A stretch of DNA of 64,000 bases, taken from Chamaecrista fasciculata (Eukaryota; Streptophyta; Magnoliopsida; Fabales; Fabaceae). Where the stretch lies: assembly GCA_003254925.1 (NCBI GenBank), contig QANZ01054389.1, positions 1 through 64,000 on the forward strand, read 5' to 3'. Shown in pieces: positions 9,815 to 21,224 of this stretch; positions within the stretch are counted from its first letter, which is position 1, and each line of letters starts with the position of its first letter. The position numbers and the translations under genes were made by a program. A model generated the notes under the pieces. It had not been told where the DNA came from, did not search any database, and saw only the letters and a program-made list of their open reading frames with translations.

Positions 9815-12285
9815 AAAACCACCAGAAGAACAAAATAGGAGTCCAGCTTTTGTGGATACTAAAGAATAAACATAATGGAAACTCCTTGGATGACATTGGT
9901 TTAAATTAGTGAGCTATATGCTTGTTTTATGTTTCAGTCTTTATTTGCTATTTAAAAGTCCATACAGGTAGCATGGTTATATTAGTACTGTTCTTGTTTA
10001 CATCTAGATGCGGTCGGATGCTGCTACCTTCAGATTTTATGTACAGGAAACATATAGGAGAACCGTTGTAGTATTTCACTATTTTGTTTATAGCTTCGTC
10101 TATTTCTTCATTGATTTCTAGTGGTGCTTGGTTGATGATCTTTATCTCATTTCTATTTAGGGGGTAATTCCAGAGAAGCAGAACCATACGTGTCAATGTC
10201 ATTGCTGTGAAATAAATGGTAGTCGAGGTTAGTGGTCCCTAGAACACCTTGTGGAGAACCAAATAAACAGAGCAGATATGCCTTTAGAACAACGAAGTTT
10301 CTTATTGGAAGTGTCCTTCACAACCTTTAGAAAAATCAAGAGCCATGCCATCATGTTTCTAAAAGGCCTTTTCCTTTTACAGCAATGTTTTAACTGATAA
10401 AAGAAAGATCTTGCAATGGAATTCAATTATAAAATGTGACAATTGCCTCTACAAAATAGACGGAAGATAGAGAGGAGAGAGATTATTGGAGGAGCCTTGA
10501 GCAATATGTTGGCATCTTATGGTGCAATTCCAGTGGGATGGAAAAACCAGACAGCACGACAAGTTGTCTTTTTTTTAAGTCGAAACTGTCTTTGCTTATA
10601 TTTTACTTCTTGGTTCTTTACTTTCTAAATGTGGGTGCCGTCAGACTCCATGACTGAGTTATGGACATCCCTTTCACTATAAGCAAAATGTGACATTGGA
10701 TCTCCACCATTCACCAAAAGAATATGACTAAAATTCCATTTAACGCATCATGTAGACGCCTGCGAAAACATGAACCTTTTCAGTTCTAGATTTCTAATTT
10801 CCTCCTCTTCTGTCCAAGAGTAAGGATGCAGCCTTGCTTACACTATTTTCCAACTTTTTCCATAAATTCTGAGCTCAGTTAACTAGATGAAATAAGATTC
10901 AAGTTCAAAACCTCAAAAGTGAAGGTCAAACGTTTATTTCACATTGACTTCCAATTGGATTAAAGTTTAATTAACAAGGATACGGTTCCACAGTAGGAAA
11001 AACTGCCTGAGTGAGAGTGAGCAATATAGTCAAAACTAAATTAAACGAAACAAAACTGAAAGATTAGTTCTTTTTAACTTCCATTCTCTCATGCTAACTA
11101 GTAATATAAACATCTTGCCTTTCCTGCTAACAAAACTAGGTGAATATTAATTATAATCACTTTGCACTTGTTAATATTGACTCAGAGATCAGATGCACAC
11201 CCTTAATTGCTTGACGAAAGATGAAGCCTAGCTAGCTGAGACATTGTGCAACAAAGAGTGTGAGGTGGGTGTGACTAATCATGCCAACACAAGAGCAAAA
11301 CAGTGCATCTCCATATAATGTAAAGGCGAGTCCTCTGCTTCCTAATGTGCTTGCAACACCTTCCCCATGACCGAATCTTTGAACCCCTCATTACTGACAA
11401 CACACTAGCTGCTCCCATTAGCATTAATTAATTCCCCCTCTATCTCTATTCTCTATACTACACTTTACTCTACTTTACTACTTGAAAGTTGAAACTTTAA
11501 TTTGTGTGTTTATGAACTGAATGAATGCATGGTCCTATGGGGGAAACCAAAGAATATATATATAGTTATATACACACACACATAGAGAGAGATGAAGAGA
11601 GAGGCTGTACGTAGATATGAAGGAAGTGAATTTGTGGTGGAAGACATGTTTTAGGCCCATGGTTACAGAAATGGGATATGTCTACTGTCAACTCTTCACT
11701 TAAAGATGAGAAAGTGACATATATTTCTTTGTCTCCTTCGCCAAACACGCTCTGACAACGACTTCTCATCCACTTTTACTGACCCAGGGGTCATCCTTGT
11801 CCTCCATCACTATCCTTCACACATTTCATTAATTAATCTCTTGCAAAGCATCTAATCACTGTATATATTTAGCTTCTGTGTTAATGTGTTATGTCTTCAA
11901 TTTATTATATCAACATACCACACATGACACAACACCCTTATTTATGTACAATGAAAGCCTGTTTCTTCGGTTAATGATAGACATTATTAGATAACCTGCT
12001 GCTAGTAACAGTACACTGCTGCTGCATCTCAATCCAAATGATTTGGTTATTAAATATATTTTCTGTTTATCATCATCAGCTCTCAGAAGTACATATGTGT
12101 TGATGGAACAAATATATAAACCCATAATTTTGTAATATGCAATCCATTGTTTGTGAATTGTGATCAGCTTGAATGACAGCTATATATAGATCAAATAGAG
12201 ATTAAGCTATACAGGTCATAACTAAGCTAGGCGGCAACCATTATTTTTTAGATATTTCACGGAATAAACGCTCATGATTTTGTAA
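9815..12285. other. 3' flank and intergenic, no gene seen
   Basis: The 3' UTR of the CUE-type gene runs to about 10.4 kb. Beyond it I see only AT-rich DNA with short unconvincing ORFs (10443-10628, 11566-11769, 11910-12125). A pyrimidine tract near 11430-11500 and a TATA/GAGA-like run near 11550-11600 might be regulatory. I cannot attach them to a gene. Confidence 0.5.
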
Positions 12286-12771
12286 GGTCAAAATCTCACT
12301 TCGGTACTCAAATTATGGGGTCAATTTCATTTTGGTCTTAATTTTTTTTTGTTCTATTTTGGTTCTCAAAATGTGATTTCGTCTGGTTAAACCATCGTTA
12401 TTTTTAGTCTGCACACTTGAGATGGACCATTTCTCTGTCATATGTGTCATAATATTTGAGTTGACAGAGAAAAAAAAAAACTTCTTTTTTAGTCACAAAT
12501 TTTAGATAAATTTGTGATTGATGTTTTCTTTTAAAGAGTGAAAAATTTACTTTCTCTTTGTCAACTTACTTATTGTAACACATATGAGAGAAAAATGATC
12601 TATCTCAACTATCTATAATAAAAATAACGGTAAAAATCCAACAAAATGATATTTTAGACTAATAGAGAGATACAAATGCAAACATTTGAGGACTAACACG
12701 AAACAAAAAATAATTTTAGGACCACAATGAAATTGACGCCATAGTTTGAGGATCAAAATGACTATTTGACC
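12286..12771. mobile_element. MULE-like MITE, about 486 bp
   Basis: The ends are long imperfect inverted repeats. The left begins ggtcaaaatctcacttcgg. The right, reverse-complemented, begins ggtcaaatagtcattttga. Both carry the shared block GGTCAATTTCATT or GCGTCAATTTCATT. The flanking nonamers attttgtaa (12277-12285) and atttcacaa (12772-12780) match at 6 of 9 positions, and all three differences are transitions. This is what a decayed 9-bp Mutator-type target duplication would look like. No coding capacity. Confidence 0.55.
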
Positions 12772-12780
12772 ATTTCACAA

Positions 12781-13457
12781 TATACAATTAATGGTTTATG
12801 ATCAGATGCTAAATTCATGATTCAATTTGACGTAAAATCAAACGGGTGATACCAGTGACTAGTATATATGGAGAAACTGTGTGAGATATTTCAGGGGTTA
12901 ATGAGTTGATGATTCAGGAATGAGGGATGTAGGTGAAACGAAATTGCAGAGGCATATCTAGAAACAAAAATCTCAAAATCCGAGATGTCATTCGGCAATT
13001 CGCTATTGTAGAAGATGGCACAACCTCATGACACGTAGTACTGTTAATGAGAAGTGGGTTTCAGCTTTTAGGTTTTGGTTGACAACACAAACATCTAATT
13101 ACTCACATTCACAATGCTTGTACACCACAAACAGTAAAAAGATCTTATAGATACAACTCAAATGATCGTTTTAAGACATTTTTAGGCGACACACACACAC
13201 CCATATATAGCATAAAAATATCCACCAATATATCTGAGACCTTTTGCTGTTATTTTGCTGATGATGTGTTAACTAGTACTTAGTATTTGATTGCGCGTGT
13301 CAATAGAGTTTTAATCATAATGTAACCCAGAAAGAAACCTGTGCTTTTTTGGGATTGAAAGGAGAATAGTATTGTTTTTCATTATTATTAAAAGAGAAAA
13401 ATACTGTGAAGTTGAGATTGCTGAAAACGTTGAAGAGTGATGGGTCTTAACCCAAAA

Positions 13458-13489
<32 letters not shown>

Positions 13490-13555
13490 TTCATAGAAGG
13501 AAGACTTACAAAACTGAAGTTATTGGTTAAGAAACATTATTTGTACTTTAAAAAT
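12781..13555. other. Intergenic, no gene seen
   Basis: AT-rich DNA with an ACAC run near 13190 and an (AT)n microsatellite at about 13464-13490. No supported gene. Confidence 0.5.
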
Positions 13556-13558
13556 TAA

Positions 13559-13987
13559 GGGTCTGATTGGTTGCCCTGTTTCCTGTTTCCATTTTCACTG
13601 AAAACAGGAAATATGACTGAAAACGTGTTTTGTACGGTTTTTTTAGAAATGTTTTCTGGAAACATTTTCTGAAACAGGCTGAAAACAGGAAACGTCAAAA
13701 AGACGTTTCCAGTATTTCCAAAAACAAACTTATGATATTTTGCAACATTACACAAAAGTAAACTATTTAATCATGTTAATATCATCATTTAGCTATAATC
13801 AAACTTAAAAACATATAAAAATTAGTGTTATTCAAGTTAACATAATTTAAATATGAATGAAACGATTTTTTAACTTTATAAAACAAACATATTTCTTAAA
13901 TATTGAAAATTTTGAAATGAAAATAGAATTCCAGAAATGGAAACAGAAAATGAAAACAGGAAACATTTTCTTAAACCAATCAGGCCC
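13559..13987. mobile_element. Tourist-like (PIF/Harbinger) MITE, 429 bp
   Basis: Terminal inverted repeats start GGGTCTGATTGGTT on the left and, in reverse complement, GGGCCTGATTGGTT on the right. They are flanked by the trinucleotide TAA at 13556-13558 and 13988-13990, the target duplication typical of PIF/Harbinger elements. The subterminal regions are rich in gaaaac and ggaaac motifs in opposite orientation at the two ends. The open frame at 13555-13755 on the minus strand is inside the element and is not a gene. Confidence 0.75.
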
Positions 13988-14424
13988 TAAACATGATAAT
14001 CTTGACAAATTTTAAAATTAGTAACTACTATTGTTGTATATATATATATATAAAGTATAATAATATTTTTTTAGTTAATACTTTTAAGTTTTAAGATACT
14101 TATCTTTTTTTTTTACAAAAAAAAGGCCAAGTTCAAGGTCATTGTTGCTCCCCAAGAATCTCCACGGTCACGTGTAGCATGTCTCTATGTAAAGTGTGAA
14201 ACAAAAATAACTTGTAATTTTCTATCTCCCATGCCTGTCCAGCGGCCTCCAAATTAAAGTTTCATATTCTAATTATTTTTCTTCGGTTTGTTCACGCCCA
14301 ATAATACAAGTGAGAGGCTATATTATGAAACCTGAAAAAAAATTGACATATATTTTTTTGGGTATAGACTAAAATATCCATGTTGGGATAATGACTAATT
14401 TCTCCAATGCAGGTTTTTCACTTA

Positions 14425-14535
14425 AGAGTAAACGGCTGGTCACATAATTTTTTCCATACCCAAAAATGAGGTTCGAATCCTCATCACTTGGTTGAGAGAT
14501 CAAGTGAGAAACTATTAGACCACACTCATGTGGTT
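14425..14535 (+). repeat. Possible SINE-like fragment
   Basis: A tRNA-type B-box-like motif (GGTTCGAATCC, at about 14471-14481) follows an A-box-like stretch (ggctggtcacat). The arrangement recalls tRNA-derived SINEs. The 3' end, target duplication and other copies cannot be verified, so this is tentative. Confidence 0.3.
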
Positions 14536-14564
14536 AATTATGACTTATATTTTTTTTTTTGGTT

Positions 14565-14725
14565 GCTCCCGATGGGTTAAGAACTAATCTTCCGTGGATC
14601 TGAGCTCCGTTTAAGGGTTTGCCGCTGGTCAATTGGTTGCTGCATACACAAGGCGAGGATCGAACCTCCAACACTTGCTTAAGCGATTTAGTGAGCTAAC
14701 CACAAGACTAACCAAACTTAATTAA
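14565..14725. repeat. Possible SINE-like or dispersed repeat
   Basis: This stretch includes ggatctgagctccgtttaag, followed by a B-box-like ggatcgaacctcc and the tail ctaaccacaagactaacc. The first part resembles, in reverse complement, a block near 2930-2975, so at least two copies of the module lie in the window. The family is not assigned. Confidence 0.3.
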
Positions 14726-16487
14726 TTATAACTTATATTTAATGTAAGAAGGATTAATATAATCCATTATTTTAGGTTAAGAGTAGGAAAGAATCAACTT
14801 TGGAGTTGAGGCATACCCAAAAGGAAAAATAATGAATCCTGTTGTGTTAGACTTTAGTATTGTATTATTTATAAGAATCTATATGTACTTTATCTTAATC
14901 TTAATGGTCAGAACTCAGAAGAACTGAGAAAGAAACTATTGGTGAAGATCAGCACAGAGATGGGAAGGCCCACATGATAGACAGAAATGGGTATGATTGG
15001 GCCAGGCGGCTTGAGTTTGTGGCTATTTTTAGTGCACGTATAACATGGGCCCTTTATTTGTGGGCCTTCGAATTTCCTCTTCATGGGGTCGACCCACGTG
15101 CAACTGCATTCTTATATCCTGATTCTTGATATTCTACGTTGCAGACTGACTATGACTAGGAGTTGAATAACCAGCTTTATGAGCATGATTTTTGTTTAGG
15201 ATTTTTTATATACGTATTTATTATTAAAATGATTGATTATGAAATGGCATATGATTTTTTTAATGGTAGATCTGGTAGTAAAATGTAAAATATATATACA
15301 GTAAAAGACCAACATTTAGTTACTTTTAAAATCTTGAATAAATGTCTTTGAACTTAGATTTCAGTAATTTTCCAAGTACTTTCACACTGTTAAAATAGAT
15401 GTCTAAGTATTAATTCGATGGCTATGATGGTCTACATTACTTAGTTTTAAATAGTCCTCACACTTTGTTACAGAAACCTTCAACGGAGTGAGCAGGATGA
15501 TTTATGAAGTTAAAATAGTGAAGTGCTTGGAGACTTTACTAGTAGACCAGTCCAATGCCTTATTGATTTGATTTTGCTGGTGCCAGCCTGAGCCAGCCTT
15601 TGTGAAACAAGAAGCAGATACACTATAAAAAATGCCACTCGGCTTTGTATCATAAAAATCCTAAATTTGTGGGTACATAAAATGATTTCTCATTTGAAGG
15701 AAAAGGAGGGGTAAAAAATCAAATTGAAGAGCTCATAAGGATATTCGATCAGAGGTTGGAGTTTCCTAGAAAGTTATGTGGGGCCTGTGGTTGAAATTTG
15801 ATACATGAATCACTAAGGGAGAAAATTGTACTCAAATTATATATTTTTGTTCTTTTAATTATTTATGTTCTAAAAAATTTATAAAATTATCCTTACCTTC
15901 TGATACCATTAGTGTATTGTTAAATAAATCATGTACATGGAACTTTTTTCCTTCATTATTCAAGGAGACATGTTTACGAGGGACTCATAAGAGATCCATG
16001 GATGATATGATTTCCCGAGCTCTTTGTCGTCTTACTTGAAATAGTAGAGCTACTCTGTTTTTTTGGTCTGAAAAATAGTAGAGCTACTCTGATCTATCCA
16101 ATAAATAGTCAAATTACAAGCAGCTTCACAATCAGAAACATCGGGAACGACGCAGATCAAGGCTGTAACATCTCCCACTTCACTCCTATATTCATATTCA
16201 ACTTCAATTTGGAGTAAGGGATTTGGTGAACTGGATGTTTATGTATATGTAATTTACATTCACACACAGAGACACATATATAGTTCAACTATCGGGTTGA
16301 GTATTGTTTACCCAGTCAATTGAAATTTACTTTCTAAAAATTATAAATGTAATTTACATTCATCCTTAATTTCTTAATAAATTTGTAACAATGGTGCCTA
16401 GATTTCATAAATATTGCATGGATAAAAGATTAATTTCAATTGGTTAGTAAAAAATAAATTTAATCAAAACTAACTATTTATTTTATA

Positions 16488-17584
16488 GGCCAAAGTGCGA
16501 ATTTGGTCCTATAACTTTGCTCCAGTTCCCAAATCAGTCCTATAACTTTTTTTTGTCTCGAATTTGGTCCTGTAACTTTGATCCAGTTCCCAAATCAGTC
16601 CTATAACTTTTTTTGTCTCGAATTTGGTCCTGTATCTTTGCTCTACGTCCCAAATCAGTCTTATATCTTTTTTTATCTCAGTTTTGGTCCCATATGTTTT
16701 GAAAAGCTCCCACCATTAGTCCTCCATCTATTTTAAATTACATTTTAGTCCTGAAAACTTCAAGATCCTTTCACTTTAGTCCCTGACTATCAAAATGAAA
16801 GTGAAAGAGCTTCCCTGAAGATTCTCCACCCTTACATCTCAGTCCCTAATCCATGAATTTTTGGAAATCCAAACTTTTGAGGAGGGATGTGATAGAAAAT
16901 TCCCTTACATTTGGTGATTCTGAGAGAGAAGTTCTGAAATCCCTTACATTTTTTCTATCACCTCCCTCCTCAAAAGTTTGAATTTTCGACAATTCTTTCT
17001 TAAAACATTTGAGGGCGATTATTTGAGTGAGATTTCAGTGAGGATTGGGGTTTTTGGATGAGTTCTTTAGTTTCTCGGCGATTTCCGTACGTTTTCCGGC
17101 AAGGTTGGGCCATTTTCCGGTGGGTTTTAAATTTTTTGCGTTTTCAGTTTTGGTCCCTCTGTCATGTGCTTTTAGTTTGTGTTGTTTTTGCATTTCTATT
17201 CCATTTCATGAAGAATTCATGGATTAGAAACCAAGATGTAAGGTTTGAGAATCTTCAGGGATGCTCTTTCACTTCCATTTTGATAGTCAGGGACTAAAGT
17301 AAAAGGGACTTGAAGTTTTCAGGACTAAACTATAATTTAAAATAGACGGAGGACTAACGGTGAGAAGTTTTCAAAACATATGGGACCAAAACTGAGACAA
17401 AAAAAGATATAGGACTGATTTGGGACCTAGAGCAAAGATATAGGACCAAATTCGAGACAAAAAAAGTTATAGGACTGATTTGGAAACTGGAGCAAAGTTA
17501 TAGGACCAAATTTGAGACAAAAAAAGTTATAGGACTGATTTGGGAATTGGAGCAAAGTTATAAGACCAAATTTGCACTTTGGCC
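16488..17584. mobile_element. MULE-like foldback element, 1,097 bp, with intact 9-bp target duplication
   Basis: Both ends begin GGCCAAAGTGC. The arms are about 380 bp each and strongly similar as inverted repeats. Each arm starts with about three tandem subrepeats of roughly 62 bp (core TTGGTCCTATAACTTTG ... CCCAAATCAGTC). The loop contains a second, smaller inverted repeat: the arm near 16873-16920 is mirrored near 16935-16985 (core acttttgaggaggg and its complement). The element is flanked by identical nonamers, TATTTTATA at 16479-16487 and at 17585-17593, the target duplication expected of Mutator-type elements. No transposase is present. ORFs at 17045-17227 and 17058-17297 lie in the loop and right arm and look non-genic. 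Confidence 0.8.
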
Positions 17585-17593
17585 TATTTTATA

Positions 17594-18277
17594 TATATTT
17601 TTTAATTTATAACCAATAAATGAACCAGGACCATCCAATTTGATTTACACTACAGTAAACACTAGTTACTAAGCGAAAATATATTGACAGCCGTCAAAGC
17701 AAAAACCAAATATATCATCAAAGTTAATACTTCTGGACAACGCATTATGGAACGCTGAAGCTATGACCCAAAAAGACATTAAAAGGAATACCAAACCAAC
17801 AAAAACAAAAAGTTAACTCGGAGGAAACAAGTTATTTTATATATTAAACAATTTCAAGAAACAGCCCCAGAAAATTTATATGTATATATTACTCTAACAA
17901 CTATAAGGGCTTCCATGAAATAAATTATAAAAACTTGCGGTTAAAAAATCGATAAAAGAAAACCTACTTAAGTTACAGCTCACCACCAGCTCTACAATGA
18001 CTCTCCCTGCCCTGCATTCTGCAGAAGAGGCTAAAATACATATGTACACATCTAGCAGATTACTACCAATCTACGATTTCCTGTGCAGACTGTCACTCAG
18101 CTCAACCATTCTCCACAGATTCTAGGATGTACAGAAGATGGCAAGAAAATTACCCGTCCTGAACAAAAAAACCCAGAGCCCATGCCAAATGTATATTATA
18201 AACCAACATCCAAACACCAAAGTATAAACCGGCAGATAGATGGAAGCATACCAGCTTTGTATCTTGGGAATTTCTTT
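17594..18277. other. 3' flank of the HUA2-like gene
   Basis: AT-rich DNA downstream of the HUA2-like stop codon (minus strand), probably including its 3' UTR. No separate gene is supported. Confidence 0.5.
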
Positions 18278-21174
18278 TCATCTTGGCCGCCAAAAGCTTG
18301 GACCTGGAACACAAATATTATAAACCTCAGGATGTGTTTGTGTCTAAAAACCTTTTGAATTTTCACTCTCTATTTTTGTTTCTTTTATTTATACAATTCA
18401 TGTGCAGATTTTCGTTGGTGAAAATTCAAATTTGATCATCTCAGTAATCAAACCAATTTGATATAAAAGGCCATCAATGTTACTTTAGTTTGATCGTCAA
18501 TAAATGTGAAATTCTTTTAAACTTCTTCAGTAATTGTTTTAAACTCCTCCAAAACTACTAAAATGCCACGTCATTTTTGTGGAAACTGAATATTTCCAAA
18601 CCTTTCCAGGAAAAACCTGTTTTAAACTCTACCACACATCTTCGGTCACTTTAATTTCAATAAAAATGAAAACAAAAAGACAAGGAAACCGAACTCACTT
18701 TTCTTATCAACCTCAATTGACTGAATTAAAAGGATACAAATATATGACAAGCAAATTTATCTAAAACTCGTTAGGGGAGGAGAGCACCTCTACTTGCCAC
18801 TGGAATCGCATCTTCAAAGGGTGGTCTAAAAGGCATGGAATTCCTGTGATTCATTGACCGGGGAGGGTATCTCCAGCCATGGTCTGGTAATCCAGCTGAT
18901 TCACATGGATGACAACCATAAGGGGCGTGCGAACTTTTTTCCTGATACCGGGGACCTAGAAGTATAATTCCAAAGTAGATAATTACAATAATATAACAAA
19001 AACCAAAGCGATTTATGGAAACCAAAATCCCAATATTACAAGTATCATAAGTCTCACAATCTTACCAGAATACGGCACAGGAGCTCTCCATCTCTCTCGG
19101 AAGTCAAATGGGGGTGGTTTTAATCTCTCGTGATTATTGCGGAAGTTCTCTCTCTCCATGTTTTGCATAGAGTGGTGTCCATTGGAGTATGGAGGGGGTG
19201 GTGGAACCTCCCTCCGCGGGTTCACGTGCTGATCCCCACGAACGAAAGAAAACTGATTAGAGGGAACTTGCTGAGGTGGAAGTAAAGGGTAACCTTTATT
19301 ATGCATGGCAGCACCATCAAAATACCGATAATTGTCAGGAGGGGCTGTAGGGAAACTGCTGAAAGAGGAAGACGACTCAGGCATCTGCATTGGCATGTCC
19401 CTACTTTCTGAAACTCGATAGTGCACCCTCTCACAAAAAGGTTGGCTATTCCTTTGTGCAGCCGAAGGCTGAGTCATTGAGGGGAGTGAGTTATCTTCCA
19501 CAGTCTGCATATATGAGCCAATCAGAAAGAAAACAGTCGAGTTGCTACTTGATGCTAATGTCTGTATGAGTACAAGATTCCTAGCAAAAGTGGTGGAACA
19601 TACCTGTGCTTCTTTATGAAGTTTTGAAACAACTCCAGAGCTATATGGATGAGAGATGGCTGGCATGAGATGCGGGGGTGGAGGTGGGGGTGGGGGTGGA
19701 GGTGGAGGCGGTGGTGGAGGAGGTGGCGGAGAGGATGATGGTGGCGGTGGGGACAACAGCGGTACATCCTGAGGTAATGGAGGAAAGGGCACAGGAATAT
19801 TCTTCTCGGCTTGATTATGCAACACCTGAGTAACGTCCGCACTTCCTCCATTGACATTAAAAACTGAATTGGATTCAACATCACAAGAAGGAGCCACATC
19901 TTCCATTTCAAGCTCACCATCAACATCTTCCAAGATATGTCTGTGTTTCTCAAGTGCAGGAGTCATTTCATGCACTTCAGGTGTTTCAAAATTATGCTCA
20001 GGAGTGACAGCCTCAAAGTTTTCTCCATCAGAGTCAGTCCCTTCTTCATCTTCATATTTAACCATTCGCGGCATGCAAAATCCAGGCAGCTGCAGACTTG
20101 AGTTGCTGCAAGATCTAGCATAATCTTAGTAAACAAATCTCCCAAAATCAATGAGAATAGTAAATAGTATTAAAAAACATTTCCTCAACAAATTCAAACC
20201 TTCCATATTCGTCAACAAGCATACCCTCCATTTCTCTAATAGGGTCATCCAAAGCCCTTTCTGTTCTTAAAGAGCGTCTAGAGAAGGCACCTGCAGAAGC
20301 TGCAGAGCTGTATGAGTCCAGTTCCCGGATATGATGACGAATAATGGATTCCGGCAGAATTCTTCTGTCCAACCACAATCTTAGAACCTACACAGATTGA
20401 GAGGAAATTGTAACATGTCTACTGATCCAAAACATAAAAGTGACAAAATACCATGATGTTTCAGCGCTTCAGCAAAAGGGAACTTCCTTAACTTACCTTA
20501 AGACACTGCCTACGATTTTCTTGTGCAGTACTTCCAGGAGGAGCAGCTGCTGATAATAGGCGTGGCAGAACTGCTTGGATAGCGGATGGATATACCCCAC
20601 CGACATCACCTGAAATTCCAGATGAATCTTCAGTATCGCCAAATACTTAGTGTATATATCCCAATTAGTTGCTAAATTTCATCTATAAATGTCCTTTCTT
20701 CCACTTTCCTTTCCTTTCTTTTTATGGGCAAGATGCAAGTGACATCAAAGCTAAAGACATGTTACCTTTTAAACCACGAGAACACTGTGTGATAGAGTCA
20801 ACAAGAAAAAACAAATCTACCCTTCGATGCAAGCTTGACTCTGTTTCCAGGCTACGGGCAAGAATCTCCACCACCTACAGCAGCCAACCACTAAATAAGC
20901 TCTTATAAGTAAAGTGCAACAATTTGCAAATGAAAAACTGCCAAGTCAGAAGCATGATCTAAATTCCTAACTACCATCAGTGATTTGTATGTGTGACCCT
21001 TCCAAATTATTATACTCAGCCAAACAAATAATACCACGACTTTTGGTAAAAGTGGAATTACAAGAGCTTCCAACCCAAGTCATATGTTCTTGGCCATACT
21101 TTAAGATACTTCAGAAAATACATGACTGATCCTAGTACATTTCTCTAAAGAGAAAAACAACAGAACTGTCTCGG

Positions 21175-21224
<50 letters not shown>

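Larger units (their letters stand above)
13991..16478. other. Intergenic, no gene seen
   Basis: AT-rich DNA with an (AT)n tract near 14035-14055 and two repeat-like modules listed separately (14425-14535 and 14565-14725). The rest, including 14.8-16.4 kb, holds no ORF or RNA gene that I can support. Confidence 0.5.

Noticed and set aside
13464-13490. CRISPR-like or regular repeat arrays
   Set aside because: Only (AT)n, poly-A and (TA)n(GA)n microsatellites were found. There is no spacer-repeat arrangement and the DNA is plant.
14471-14481. tRNA gene candidate (GGTTCGAATCC)
   Set aside because: Only the B-box-like motif is present; no cloverleaf could be folded around it. A SINE remnant is more likely.
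15300-15560. Possible inverted-repeat element
   Set aside because: The ends agonistically match only over short scattered stretches (agtaaa, ccaagtactt) and no target duplication was found.
17045-17297. Overlapping ORFs of 60-79 codons
   Set aside because: They lie in the loop and right arm of the foldback element and have no recognisable domain.
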